From: Mucilaginibacter sp. | Lineage (GTDB): Bacteria > Bacteroidota > Bacteroidia > Sphingobacteriales > Sphingobacteriaceae | DNA: 64,000 bases | Assembly: GCA_028288025.1 (NCBI GenBank) | Contig: JAQBOM010000013.1 | Span: forward strand, 62,001 to 126,000 | Direction: 5' to 3' | Shown here: positions 34,228-42,998 of the stretch, piece by piece | Layout: each line of letters starts with the position of its first letter | How positions within the stretch are numbered: the first letter of the stretch is position 1 | Position numbers and translations under genes: made by a program | Notes under the pieces: generated by a model | Seen by the model: the letters and a program-made list of their open reading frames with translations, nothing else | What the model was told of the DNA's origin: nothing | The model's database searches: none

Positions 34228-35001
34228 ATGGACAAGGCAAAAGCACATATCGACCACAATAAAAAGGTGATCACCATCAGGGGCCTCGAGAAGTCATTTG
34301 AAGATTACGCCGTGCTGTGCGGGATTGACCTCGACCTGTACCAGGGCGAAAACCTCGTGGTACTTGGACGCTCGGGAACCGGCAAGTCGGTACTCATAAA
34401 GCTGATATCGGGCCTTTTAAAGCCCGACAAAGGCACTATCGAAGTTTTGGGCCAGGACATAACAAAGATCAGTGAAAAAGAATTACAGGAACTGCGCATC
34501 CGGATAGGTTTTTCATTCCAGAGCAGTGCTTTATATGATAGTATGACGGTGCGTAAAAACCTGGAATTCCCGCTGGTGCGCAATCGCAAAAACATTACAC
34601 GGGAAGAGATAGATACAGAAGTGGAAAAGGTTCTTGACGCTGTTGGCCTTTCACAAACCATCAATCAAATGCCGGCAGAGCTTTCGGGCGGGCAGCGAAA
34701 GCGCATAGGTATCGCACGCACGCTCATATTAAACCCCGAGATCATGCTGTATGATGAGCCAACCGCTGGCCTTGACCCGATCACCTGTATCGAGATAAAC
34801 GATTTGATTAACGAGGTGCAGCAGCGATTCAATACGTCGTCAATTATCATTACACACGACCTTACCTGTGCTAAATCGACCGGCGACCGGGTGGCCATGC
34901 TCCTGGACGGAAAATTCCAGCGGGTAGGTACTTTCGACGAAGTATTTAATACGGATGATGATAGGGTAAAACCTTTTTTTGATTATAACTTTATACAATA
35001 G
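34228..35001 (+). CDS. mlaF: MlaF-type ABC ATPase
   Basis: 257 aa ATPase partner of the MlaE permease. Walker A GRSGTGKSVLIK near residue 48, Q-loop GFSFQSSALYD, signature ELSGGQRKRIGIARTL, Walker B EIMLYDEPTAGLDP and H-loop IITHDLTCAKST. The SSALYDSMTVRKNLEFPL segment is typical of the MlaF branch. Drives lipid movement by ATP hydrolysis. 4 bp separate it from the MlaD start; all three genes are one operon. Confidence 0.95.
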   Translation: MDKAKAHIDHNKKVITIRGLEKSFEDYAVLCGIDLDLYQGENLVVLGRSGTGKSVLIKLISGLLKPDKGTIEVLGQDITKISEKELQELRIRIGFSFQSSALYDSMTVRKNLEFPLVRNRKNITREEIDTEVEKVLDAVGLSQTINQMPAELSGGQRKRIGIARTLILNPEIMLYDEPTAGLDPITCIEINDLINEVQQRFNTSSIIITHDLTCAKSTGDRVAMLLDGKFQRVGTFDEVFNTDDDRVKPFFDYNFIQ

Positions 35002-35005
35002 ATTT

Positions 35006-35992
35006 ATGGCTACGACAGATAACAGGAAAGCAATAACGGTCGGCATTTTTTTGGCGCTTGGAATGGTCATATTTTTACTGGGTGTGTTTACCCTTGGCGG
35101 CCAGCAAAAAAGCTTTGCAAAAACCCTTCATATCAGCGCTATATTTGATGATGTTGCCGGCCTGAAAAAAGGGAATAATATTTGGTTCTCGGGCGTTAAA
35201 GTGGGCACTATCAGCAGCATTCATTTTACCGGAGCATCAAAGGTGGATGTAATGATGAATGTCGACCAGGCTACGCAGCAGTATATTCATCGGAATGCCG
35301 GGGTACGGATAGGGTCGGACGGGCTGATCGGAAACAAGATCATCGTTATTGACGGCGGGAGCCCCCAGGCGCCTGTTGTACAGGATGGCGATGTGCTGCA
35401 GGCCGAAAAATTGTTATCAACTGATGATATGCTGAAAGTGCTTCAGCAAAACAACCAGAACCTGCTTGGCATAACAACCGATTTCAAGATATTAAGCCAT
35501 AAAATGCTGCAGGGAAAAGGAACTGTAGGCGCATTATTAGCGGATAGCCTGATGGGCGAACAGTTAAAAACCTCGATGCGTAATTTGCAGGCTGCTACCA
35601 CCAGCGCCGCGCGTTTGGCTACGCAGCTTAACCAGTTCAGCAATAAAATAAATACCAAAGGTGGCCTTGCCGATAAGTTATTTACCGACACAGTAACATT
35701 TAACCGTTTAAAAGCAGCTGCGGCACAATTACAGCAAGCGGCGGCTAATGCAACTACGCTCACGAACAACCTCAATAAAGCAAGCAATAAATTAAACACG
35801 ACAGATAATGCATTAGGCATATTGCTAAACGATCAGAAGAGTGCTGCACAGGTACAATCAACAATTACCAACCTGCACCAAAGCTCGGTGCTGTTAAACC
35901 AGGATCTTGAAGCCGTACAGCATAACTTTTTACTAAAAGGCTTTTTCAAGAAAAAGGCAAAAGCGAAAGCTGATAGTTTGGCGCGGAAGTGA
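35006..35992 (+). CDS. mlaD: MlaD/MCE-domain lipid-transport protein
   Basis: 328 aa from ATG 35006 (MATTDNRKAITVG); the track's nine earlier residues overlap mlaF and are rejected. One N-terminal TM helix (~12-32), then the MCE domain (~38-120: LHISAIFDDVAGLKKGNNIWFSGVKVGTISSIHF, GLIGNKIIVIDGG). A long helical C-terminal region follows, rich in Ala/Gln/Asn (~150-320), ending in a Lys-rich tail. MCE proteins form periplasmic hexamers that shuttle lipids. The operon has no mlaB or mlaC gene here, as often in Bacteroidota. Confidence 0.93.
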   Translation: MATTDNRKAITVGIFLALGMVIFLLGVFTLGGQQKSFAKTLHISAIFDDVAGLKKGNNIWFSGVKVGTISSIHFTGASKVDVMMNVDQATQQYIHRNAGVRIGSDGLIGNKIIVIDGGSPQAPVVQDGDVLQAEKLLSTDDMLKVLQQNNQNLLGITTDFKILSHKMLQGKGTVGALLADSLMGEQLKTSMRNLQAATTSAARLATQLNQFSNKINTKGGLADKLFTDTVTFNRLKAAAAQLQQAAANATTLTNNLNKASNKLNTTDNALGILLNDQKSAAQVQSTITNLHQSSVLLNQDLEAVQHNFLLKGFFKKKAKAKADSLARK

Positions 35993-36149
35993 TGGTGATT
36001 GGAGGTTAGGGAATAGAGACTTGTTTTAACCAATTGGATTACAGCAATAACAATCTAACAATTAAACAAACAACAATTGACAATATATCATTTAGCAATC
36101 AACTTTTATCTTTACTTCCGGAATGATTAACCTTATCCTTTGAAAAACC

Positions 36150-36812
36150 ATGTGTGCTAAAATTGAAGACGACACTCTTAACGGTGAACTATATAAAAAT
36201 TTGCTGAAAGGAAACAGGCAGTTTGTCCAGGATACGCTGAAGTTAGACCCTCACTATTTTGAGAACCTGGCGAAGGGACAGTCGCCGCCTGTTTTATGGA
36301 TAGGCTGCGCCGATAGCCGTGTACCGGCCAATCAAATAACCAATACCGCACCGGGCGAAATATTTGTGCACCGTAATATTGCCAATATGGTTATCCATTC
36401 GGATATGAATATGCTTTCGGTGCTCGATTACGCGGTAAACGTGTTAAAGGTAAAGCAGGTTATCGTTACCGGCCACTATGGTTGCGGCGGTGTAATGGCT
36501 GCCATCAGTAACGAGCAGTTTGGGTTAATTGATAACTGGCTGCGGCACATAAAGGATGTATACCGCCTGCACGCTGATGAACTCGACAAGATCACAGATA
36601 TTGATGAGCGCTGCGACCGGCTGGTTGAATACAACGTGATCGAAAACGTTTATAACCTCTGCAAAACTTCTATCGTGCAAAACGCCTGGCATAGTGGCCA
36701 GCCTTTAGGTGTCCATGGATGGGTGTACAGCCTTAAAACGGGCATTATTACCGATTTAAAGGTAAGCGCCTACGATGATGCCAATATGGATAACGTGTTT
36801 AAGTTTAAGTAG
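36150..36812 (+). CDS. Beta-class carbonic anhydrase
   Basis: 220 aa. Zinc ligands of the beta class are visible: Cys in WIGCADSRVPANQ near residue 53 with its Asp-Arg dyad, and the His/Cys pair in VTGHYGCGGV. EIFVHRNIANMV and the C-terminal LGVHGWVYSLKTGIITDL complete the family pattern. Interconverts CO2 and bicarbonate in the cytosol, feeding carboxylation reactions. Transcribed alone, followed by a heptamer-repeat hairpin shared with the convergent pruA gene. Confidence 0.95.
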   Translation: MCAKIEDDTLNGELYKNLLKGNRQFVQDTLKLDPHYFENLAKGQSPPVLWIGCADSRVPANQITNTAPGEIFVHRNIANMVIHSDMNMLSVLDYAVNVLKVKQVIVTGHYGCGGVMAAISNEQFGLIDNWLRHIKDVYRLHADELDKITDIDERCDRLVEYNVIENVYNLCKTSIVQNAWHSGQPLGVHGWVYSLKTGIITDLKVSAYDDANMDNVFKFK

Positions 36813-36814
36813 AT

Positions 36815-36931
36815 TAGTCGATAGTCCATGGTCCATAGACCATAGCAAATTAACTTATTCTGCCACGGACCATCGACCATAACAAATTCACTTACTGATT
36901 CTGCCATGGACTATGGTCTATCGACTATGGA
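36815..36931. repeat. Heptamer-based hairpin GTCCATG/GACCATA
   Basis: GTCCATG, GTCCATA, GACCATA units on the left and their complement (CTATGGTCTATCGACTATGG) on the right. The two arms pair into a long imperfect hairpin that exactly fills the gap between convergent genes. Confidence 0.7.
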
Positions 36932-38560
36932 CTAACCCAAAAACGGATACCTGTAATCTTTCGGTGGATCAAATGTTTCTTTAATGGTGCGCGGCGATAC
37001 CCAGCGTAATAAATTGATCATTGATCCTGCTTTGTCATTCGTTCCCGATCCCCTGGCTCCGCCAAAAGGCTGCTGGCCCACTACGGCGCCGGTAGGTTTA
37101 TCGTTTATATAAAAGTTTCCGGCAGCATTGCGTAAGCGATATGTCGCTTCGGCAATCGCATACCTGTCCTGGGAGATAACTGCGCCTGTTAAGGCGTATA
37201 TTGATGTTTTGTCGATAATATCCAGCACCTCGTCAAATTTATTATCCTCGTACACAAATACTGATAACACTGGCCCGAACAATTCCTCGCACATGGTTAC
37301 GTAGTACGGATCGTTTACCTTAATTACGGTTGGCTCAATAAACCAACCATTGGTTTTGTCGTACTTGCCGCCTGCAACAATTTCTACATTCTTGTCGGCT
37401 TTAGCCGCATCAATATATTTCGCCAGCTTATCAAACGATTTTTCGTCGATCACGGCATTGATAAAGTTCCCGAAGTCTTCCACCGGGCCCATTTTTAACG
37501 AAGCCATATCGCGCTGCATTTTTTCTTTAACTGCAGGCCATAACGAAGCCGGTATATAAGCCCTTGAAGCAGCCGAACATTTTTGCCCCTGGTATTCAAA
37601 TGCGCCGCGAAGCAGGGCAACGTTTACCACATCGGCATTGGCACTTGGATGTGCCAAAACAAAGTCCTTGCCGCCTGTTTCACCCACTATGCGGGGGTAA
37701 GTTTTGTATTTATGAATGTTGGTGCCGATCGTTTTCCAGATATTTTGAAACACCCCTGTTGAACCTGTAAAGTGTATCCCGGCAAAATCAGGGTGGTTAA
37801 ATATAACCTCCCCTGCTAAAGGCCCGTCAACATATACCAGGTTGATAACACCCGGCGGAACCCCCGCTTCGCGGAACACCTGCATCAGCACATTGGCGGC
37901 ATAAATTTGTGTATTGGCGGGCTTCCAAACCACCACGTTGCCCATAAGGGCGGCAGAAGATGGCAGGTTACCGGCGATAGCTGTAAAGTTAAACGGTGTT
38001 AACGCAAACACAAAACCCTCCAGCGGACGCTGTTCAACCCTGTTCCAAACGCCCTTGCCCGAAATAGGTGGCTGCTGTTCGTATATCTGGCTCATGTAAT
38101 GCACGTTAAAGCGCAAAAAGTCGATCAGTTCACAGGCGCTGTCAATTTCGGCCTGGTACGCGTTTTTCGACTGCCCAAGCATAGTAGCCGCATTTACTTT
38201 AGCCCGGTAAGGACCGGCTAGCAGGTCGGCAGCTTTTAAAAATATGGCAGCCCGTTGCTCCCATGGTAATTTCTCCCAATTGGTTTTTGCAGCGAGCGCA
38301 GCGTCAATGGCCGCTTCCACGTGGCTTTTATCACCGTCGTGGTAAGTTGCCAGTATGTGTTTATGATCGTGCGGTGGACGTATATAGGCAGTTTTGCCCG
38401 TTCTTACTTCCTTGTCGCCGATATACATCGGAATGTCTGTCTGGGATGAACGCGCATCAGCCAGCGCCGCTTTAAGCGCTGCGCGTTCCGGGCTTCCCGG
38501 GGCATAATTTAGCACAGGCTCGTTTTGCGGCACCGGAACATTAAAAAATCCTTTAAGCAT
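36932..38560 (-). CDS. pruA: L-glutamate gamma-semialdehyde (P5C) dehydrogenase
   Basis: 542 aa aldehyde dehydrogenase of the P5CDH type, completing proline breakdown by oxidising glutamate semialdehyde to glutamate with NAD. Catalytic Cys in YQGQKCSAASRAYIP near residue 312, general base Glu in RIVGETGGKDFVL near 277, cofactor region WKPANTQIYAA and GIHFTGSTGVF. The N-terminal PVPQNEPVLNYAPGSPERAAL is diagnostic for the eukaryote-like P5CDH subfamily. No proline dehydrogenase (prodh) gene is adjacent; it must lie elsewhere. Confidence 0.95.
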   Translation of the reverse strand: MLKGFFNVPVPQNEPVLNYAPGSPERAALKAALADARSSQTDIPMYIGDKEVRTGKTAYIRPPHDHKHILATYHDGDKSHVEAAIDAALAAKTNWEKLPWEQRAAIFLKAADLLAGPYRAKVNAATMLGQSKNAYQAEIDSACELIDFLRFNVHYMSQIYEQQPPISGKGVWNRVEQRPLEGFVFALTPFNFTAIAGNLPSSAALMGNVVVWKPANTQIYAANVLMQVFREAGVPPGVINLVYVDGPLAGEVIFNHPDFAGIHFTGSTGVFQNIWKTIGTNIHKYKTYPRIVGETGGKDFVLAHPSANADVVNVALLRGAFEYQGQKCSAASRAYIPASLWPAVKEKMQRDMASLKMGPVEDFGNFINAVIDEKSFDKLAKYIDAAKADKNVEIVAGGKYDKTNGWFIEPTVIKVNDPYYVTMCEELFGPVLSVFVYEDNKFDEVLDIIDKTSIYALTGAVISQDRYAIAEATYRLRNAAGNFYINDKPTGAVVGQQPFGGARGSGTNDKAGSMINLLRWVSPRTIKETFDPPKDYRYPFLG

Positions 38561-38653
38561 AGTCAGTTATTATGCCGTAAAGATAAGGTTAATGTGCATA
38601 TTTTTAACGCGCCTACAAGCAGATTGCAGGGCGATGACAGTATGCCCTTGGTA

Positions 38654-39076
38654 TTATCGTTTATCGTTTTTCGGATAACCTTCTTCATCCAGGTCGTCGC
38701 GATCATCTTCGGGGGTGTGGCCCAGGGCGCGGTCCATTGCATTCAGTTCAATGATATCGCCGTCGTCTACATGCATGCCCAGCTTATCCACATCCGTTTC
38801 GAGCGACTCATTTGGTATATACTCATCAACGGCGTCAAACGGGTTAGCCTCATCGTACGTTGAATTCATATCCTCGCCATTTTTTACTGAAGTATTGTAA
38901 GGGTCGGGATGCTGATAATCCGGGTCGTCGCTTTTAACATCATATTCAAAGCTGTTATCCTCAGCATTAAAAGTCAGGTCTTCCTTGTCGATGGTTTCGC
39001 CCAGCTCGTCTTTCAAAGTTTTGTCCCTGTCTTCGTTTTCATCGTCAAAGCCAGGATAAAAGGTATCTTTGTTCAT
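38654..39076 (-). CDS. Acidic hypothetical protein, 140 aa
   Basis: 140 aa, very rich in Asp and Glu (e.g. DDENEDRDKTLKDELGETIDKED) with few hydrophobics; probably soluble and largely disordered. No signal peptide or known domain. Similar small acidic proteins of unknown role occur in Sphingobacteria. ATG at 39076 is a clean start. Stands alone, downstream of a TTTCACC array and a 33-bp palindrome. Confidence 0.6.
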   Translation of the reverse strand: MNKDTFYPGFDDENEDRDKTLKDELGETIDKEDLTFNAEDNSFEYDVKSDDPDYQHPDPYNTSVKNGEDMNSTYDEANPFDAVDEYIPNESLETDVDKLGMHVDDGDIIELNAMDRALGHTPEDDRDDLDEEGYPKNDKR

Positions 39077-39139
39077 AGGAGGTTAAGTTTAATATGTATA
39101 TAATACGCTAAAAACCTTGCCAAATTGTGCGAACTTATC

Positions 39140-39172
39140 AGACTTACGAAGTTTTCAAAACTTCGTAAGTCT
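39140..39172. repeat. 33-bp perfect palindrome, AGACTTACGAAG copy 1
   Basis: AGACTTACGAAGTTTT, central C, then the complementary arm. Identical to the copy at 60174 except for the centre base. Here it is downstream of the 39222 gene. Confidence 0.85.
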
Positions 39173-39220
39173 TTCACCTTTCACCTTTCACCTTTCACCT
39201 TTCACCTTTCACCTTTCACC
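39172..39220. repeat. Perfect heptamer array, 7 x TTTCACC
   Basis: 49 bp made of exactly seven copies of TTTCACC without a mismatch, ending two bases before the stop codon of the 39222 gene. Confidence 0.95.
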
Positions 39221-39221
39221 A

Positions 39222-39938
39222 TTAATATTGAATTTGCTTCCGGTATGACGTTGTTGCGCCGCCAACTGCAAATTTTACGCCTAGTGTAAACTGCGAGTAG
39301 ACATCATGGTGGCCGTTGCCCGTTGAAAAACCATCCAGTTCATCTCCTAATACATAATTGTATCCGTAACCCAGGTCGACTTTAAAGCTGGGTTGGTTAT
39401 ATTTATTAAAAAGTTTAAACTCATAACCTATCCGCAACGGGATAAAAGGTTCCTGGCTGTTATTCTGGCCATCGGTGAAAAATCCCGGTACCTGGTGCGA
39501 GTACCTGCTGATGGAGGTAATGCGGTTAACTACAAATCCAAAACCGGCAGAGATGTACAGGTTTTTAAGCGCGTTGTACAAACGGTTATTGGAATAATCT
39601 ATCAATTCGCCGGCTTGAATTTGCCCCCTGAGTAAAAAAGCGCTGAAGTCGTTGTTGAACTGCATGCCGCTTTTTGATTTCAAAGAGTCGCCGCCCCTGA
39701 GCTTGCCCAGCTGGGCCTCAAAAACAAAATTCGTATAGGGGGTTGCGTTATAAGTCAAATTAAAATGAATGGATTGGGTTGAAGTTGTCGTTTCGGGGTT
39801 ACCATGTACAGTATTGAAACCAACCGCTGTGCCGATGTCATACTGCGAAAAGTTGTATCCCAATTGCGCTTTGGCAATTAACGTTATACAACAAACAAAT
39901 AAGGTTAAAAATGCTGTTTTAGTAATCAGTTTTATCAT
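39222..39938 (-). CDS. Outer-membrane beta-barrel protein
   Basis: 238 aa with signal peptide (ITKTAFLTLFVCCITLIAKAQ). The mature protein has regular amphipathic strands with glycine/aromatic ends (YNFSQYDIGTAVGFNTV, HFNLTYNATPYTNFVFEAQLG, LYISAGFGFVVNRITSI, FIPLRIGYEFKLF, FKVDLGYGYNYVLG, YSQFTLGVKFAVGG), as in a small 10-12-strand barrel. Role unknown. A TTTCACC array abuts its stop codon. Confidence 0.82.
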   Translation of the reverse strand: MIKLITKTAFLTLFVCCITLIAKAQLGYNFSQYDIGTAVGFNTVHGNPETTTSTQSIHFNLTYNATPYTNFVFEAQLGKLRGGDSLKSKSGMQFNNDFSAFLLRGQIQAGELIDYSNNRLYNALKNLYISAGFGFVVNRITSISRYSHQVPGFFTDGQNNSQEPFIPLRIGYEFKLFNKYNQPSFKVDLGYGYNYVLGDELDGFSTGNGHHDVYSQFTLGVKFAVGGATTSYRKQIQY

Positions 39939-40125
39939 AATGTTAAGGCGTGCTGGTAAATAACAAGATTAACCAATTTTTGATTGATATATTTTATAAA
40001 AGTAACATCAAAGTTTGTATAAATGGCAACTCATTTAAATAAAGTTAGGTAATGAGTGCTCAATAGTGAATAGAAAATAAGAAAAAACTGACTATTCATT
40101 GCGTACTATCTCAATATCAATTTTA

Positions 40126-40133
40126 TATATTTG
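40126..40133 (+). promoter_or_regulatory. -7 box TATATTTG of icd
   Basis: TATATTTG matches TAnnTTTG, 22 nt before the icd ATG. No -33 TTTG at the usual 19-nt spacing is evident. Confidence 0.55.
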
Positions 40134-40155
40134 ACGCCACTAAAAAAAATACCCA

Positions 40156-41388
40156 ATGACGTCAAAAATAAAAGTAGCAAACCCGGTAGTTGAACTGGAC
40201 GGGGATGAAATGACCCGCATTATTTGGAAATTTATAAAGGATAAGCTGATATTTCCTTATCTCGAACTTGATATCAAATACTACGATTTGGGTATTGAAT
40301 ACCGTGATGAAACGAACGACCAGGTAACTATTGATGCCGCAAATGCCATTAAACAATACGGCGTTGGTATCAAGTGTGCCACCATAACACCTGATGAAGA
40401 CCGTGTAAAGGAATTCAACCTGAAACAGATGTGGAAATCGCCGAACGGCACTATTCGTAACATTTTGGACGGTACCGTTTTTCGCGAACCTATCGTAATG
40501 GCTAACGTACCTCGTTTGGTGCCTAACTGGACAGCCCCGATATGCATAGGCCGCCACGCTTTTGGCGACCAGTACCGCGCAACCGATTTCGTAACCAAAG
40601 GTAAAGGTAAACTCACCATAACATTTACGCCCGAAGATGGCGGGAAAGAGCAGTCATTTGAAGTTTATAACTTTAAAGGCGATGGTGTGGCCCTGGCTAT
40701 GTACAATACCGATGAGTCGATCAAAGGCTTTGCCCGTGCTTGCTTTAACCAGGCGCTGTTGAAAAAGTGGCCTTTATACCTGTCTACAAAAAATACCATT
40801 CTTAAAAAATATGATGGCCGCTTCAAGGATATTTTCCAGGAGATATACGAGCAGGAATTTAAACAGGAGTTTGAATCTAATCAGCTAACGTACGAGCACC
40901 GCCTGATCGATGATATGGTTGCGTCTGCCTTAAAATGGCATGGTAACTTCGTATGGGCCTGTAAAAATTATGATGGCGACGTTCAGTCGGATACGGTAGC
41001 ACAAGGTTTTGGCTCCCTGGGGTTAATGACCTCGACTTTAGTAACGCCGGACGGCACGGTAATGGAAGCGGAAGCAGCGCATGGTACAGTTACCCGTCAT
41101 TACCGCGAGCACCAGGCAGGCAAGCCAACTTCAACAAACCCGATAGCATCCATTTTTGCCTGGACCCGGGGTTTAGAATTCCGTGGTTTACTGGACAACA
41201 ACCAGGAACTGATTAAATTCTGCAAAACATTGGAAGAGGTTTGTATTGAGACTGTTGAAAGCGGAAAAATGACCAAGGATCTGGCCATTACCATAAAACC
41301 AAAGGTTGAGCATGGCAAAGATTTCTTATACACTGAAGAATTTTTAGCTGCGATTGATGAAAATTTGAAAAAGAAGCTGGGGAAATAA
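40156..41388 (+). CDS. icd: NADP-dependent isocitrate dehydrogenase
   Basis: 410 aa, the homodimeric 'eukaryote-like' IDH form found in many Bacteroidota. Converts isocitrate to 2-oxoglutarate with NADPH. Diagnostic stretches: [56 protein letters not shown], the metal/substrate segment [20 protein letters not shown] and [15 protein letters not shown]. Start ATG at 40156 is the family start. A TATATTTG box lies upstream and a strong terminator downstream, so it is a single-gene unit. Confidence 0.97.
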   Translation: MTSKIKVANPVVELDGDEMTRIIWKFIKDKLIFPYLELDIKYYDLGIEYRDETNDQVTIDAANAIKQYGVGIKCATITPDEDRVKEFNLKQMWKSPNGTIRNILDGTVFREPIVMANVPRLVPNWTAPICIGRHAFGDQYRATDFVTKGKGKLTITFTPEDGGKEQSFEVYNFKGDGVALAMYNTDESIKGFARACFNQALLKKWPLYLSTKNTILKKYDGRFKDIFQEIYEQEFKQEFESNQLTYEHRLIDDMVASALKWHGNFVWACKNYDGDVQSDTVAQGFGSLGLMTSTLVTPDGTVMEAEAAHGTVTRHYREHQAGKPTSTNPIASIFAWTRGLEFRGLLDNNQELIKFCKTLEEVCIETVESGKMTKDLAITIKPKVEHGKDFLYTEEFLAAIDENLKKKLGK

Positions 41389-41423
41389 AACGTTCGTTTT
41401 CGTTCTTTACATGCAATTTTTAT

Positions 41424-41458
41424 AAAAATCCTGTGGTTAATTTTACAGGATTTTTTTG
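41424..41458 (+). terminator. Rho-independent terminator of icd
   Basis: AAAAATCCTGT ... ACAGGATTTTT: 11-bp stem with a 10-nt loop and T tract, 36 bp after the icd stop. Confidence 0.85.
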
Positions 41459-41484
41459 TTTTTGATACATTAAAGTAGACGCTA

Positions 41485-41961
41485 TTAAGCCGAAGCATTT
41501 TGTTGTTTCATAATAGCCTTTTTAATTCTATATGAAGTTATCCTAAGTTCTAACCAGATTAAACCTAAAAACAATAGGAAAAATATAAAGATCGTTATAA
41601 AGCTTTCAAATGGGATATCTCCTCTAATAACTCGTGACAAACTGAAAATTAATCCGAAACAAAAAAGGAAAAACAATATCATTGCCAGGGTGCTTAAACG
41701 GAATGCGTAATAAAGGCTGGTTTCATCTTTAGGCAGGCTGAAAATTATGTTTGGTAAAAACACCTCTATCGAATTTTTTATGCGCATAAAATATAACCCT
41801 TTTTTATTTTCATATCCAAAGAAGCGCTTATCCGTACCGATATTGGATGTTGAAAATTCTAGTTGCCCAAATCCATCGCGTTTTATAGCGCTTTTACGAA
41901 AAGCTGCTTCTATATCTACTTTATCTGAATGATTAAAATAAACTTTTTTAAAATTGACCAT
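41485..41961 (-). CDS. Hypothetical membrane protein with two TM helices
   Basis: 158 aa, unrecognised. The N-terminal ~65 residues are a small soluble domain (VDIEAAFRKSAIKRDGFGQLEFS, FFGYENKKGLYFMRIK). Two TM helices follow (~80-103 LSTLAMILFFLFCFGLIFSL; ~113-135 FITIFIFFLLFLGLIW) and a basic amphipathic tail. No signal peptide. Stands alone between icd and the HicB-like gene; AT-rich like the toxin-antitoxin cluster that follows. Function unknown. Confidence 0.6.
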   Translation of the reverse strand: MVNFKKVYFNHSDKVDIEAAFRKSAIKRDGFGQLEFSTSNIGTDKRFFGYENKKGLYFMRIKNSIEVFLPNIIFSLPKDETSLYYAFRLSTLAMILFFLFCFGLIFSLSRVIRGDIPFESFITIFIFFLLFLGLIWLELRITSYRIKKAIMKQQNASA

Positions 41962-42076
41962 TTTAAGGTTTTGGTGTTGACAATTTTAAGAGCTAAATTT
42001 CCCTATCACTGTAAATATAAAATAAACTACTCTGCATTCCTGAAGTTGCATTAGAAATAATTGACTATATTGAAAT

Positions 42077-42244
42077 ATGAAATTTACAGCAATAATTGAA
42101 ATGGGAGAGAGTGGTTGGTATGTAGGCCAAATAGAAGGGGTCCCGGCTGCTATTTCCCAGGGTGAAACCACTGAAGAGTTAAAAGAGAATTTGTTGGATG
42201 CCTTAAGACTGGTACTGGATAGCCATGAAGTCGAGTTGAATTAA
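42077..42244 (+). CDS. HicB-like antitoxin, orphan
   Basis: 55 aa, too short for the ORF track. MKFTAIIEMGESGWYVGQIEGVPAAISQGE plus TTEELKENLLDALRLVL is the compact HicB/UPF0150 fold (beta-beta-beta-helix RNase-H-like) that partners HicA toxins. No HicA (dsRBD-like, with the GSHHIY-type motif) lies within 200 bp on either side, so it appears to be an orphan or to act without its toxin. A TATATTGA box ends a few bases before the ATG. Good family match, function uncertain. Confidence 0.75.
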   Translation: MKFTAIIEMGESGWYVGQIEGVPAAISQGETTEELKENLLDALRLVLDSHEVELN

Positions 42245-42341
42245 ATAGCTCGTATTGACAAAACATTTTGCAGATATTTTGCCATTATCCGCAGGTTCTT
42301 TTGTTTAGCAAAACCAATACTGTTATTTATGAGATAAGCTT

Positions 42342-42349
42342 TATATTTG
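42342..42349 (+). promoter_or_regulatory. -7 box TATATTTG of mntA/hepT
   Basis: TATATTTG ends 4 nt before the mntA ATG, so transcription would start at or next to the start codon. Confidence 0.55.
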
Positions 42350-42353
42350 CTTT

Positions 42354-42644
42354 ATGCTTGATCTTAGTAAAACAAAAAATATCCTTTCCTATCTTAAGCC
42401 CGAGCTGGTAAAGAAGTATCCCATTGCTTCTATCGGTTTGTTCGGTTCTATTGTCCGTGATGATTTTACTGAAAGTAGCGATATCGATATTATTGTTGAT
42501 TTTAATGATAAGATAGGTATAGAGTTTATAACTCTTGCTGATGAACTTGAACTAAAACTTAACCACAAAGTTGACCTGGTTTCCAGGGGCGGCATAAAAC
42601 AGAAGTATTTTAATGTGATTGAACCCGAAATAGTCTATGTCTAA
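42354..42644 (+). CDS. mntA: MNT-type nucleotidyltransferase antitoxin
   Basis: 96 aa minimal nucleotidyltransferase. The active-site pattern GSxxR...DID is present as GLFGSIVRDDFTESSDIDIIVDF near residues 28-50. In MntA/HepT modules this protein adds AMP to (and so silences) the HEPN ribonuclease partner. The hepT start overlaps the mntA stop by 8 bases. The mntA frame is intact while the partner is frameshifted. A TATATTTG box is 4 nt upstream of the ATG. Confidence 0.9.
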   Translation: MLDLSKTKNILSYLKPELVKKYPIASIGLFGSIVRDDFTESSDIDIIVDFNDKIGIEFITLADELELKLNHKVDLVSRGGIKQKYFNVIEPEIVYV

Positions 42645-42977
42645 CCGTCAGCCCAAACTTCTGCTGGAAGATATTCTTGAAAGCGCTAAAAAATCATTAC
42701 ATATACCGAATCCTTAACTTACGACGAATTTATTGCTGACAGCAAGACAATTGATGCTGTGATAAGAAATTTTGAAATTATTGGGGAGGCGGCTAACAGA
42801 CTACCAGATGAGTTAAAAGATAATAATAGTGAAGTCGACTGGCATAAGTTACGGGGATTAAGAAACCGGATAGTACATGGCTATTTCGGAATTAACTATA
42901 AGATTATTTGGTCAATTATCCAGGAATACCTCCCCGAACTAATTTCTCGAATTCAAAAACTTATTGACACATATTAA
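42637..42977 (+). pseudogene. hepT: HepT-type HEPN toxin, frameshifted
   Basis: The first frame (MSNRQPKLLLEDILESAKK) hits a stop after 26 codons. The rest of the family pattern continues in another frame: IITYTESLTYDEFIADSKTIDAVIRNFEIIGEAANRLPDE, then the HEPN ribonuclease motif RNRIVHGYF (R-x4-H) and the usual C-terminal helix. One A is missing from a run (six present, seven needed after GCT). Either an inactivating mutation, a reversible slippage switch, or a sequencing error in a homopolymer. The catalytic motif itself is intact. Confidence 0.85.
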
Positions 42978-42998
42978 GTTTATACATAAAATTTTACC

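Noticed and set aside
39172-39220. TTTCACC array as a CRISPR or replication iterons
   Set aside because: Units are 7 bp with no spacers; no cas genes or initiator gene nearby.
42637-42977. HepT frameshift as programmed translation slippage
   Set aside because: No slippery heptamer with a downstream structure; mutation or read error is simpler, so it is listed as a pseudogene.
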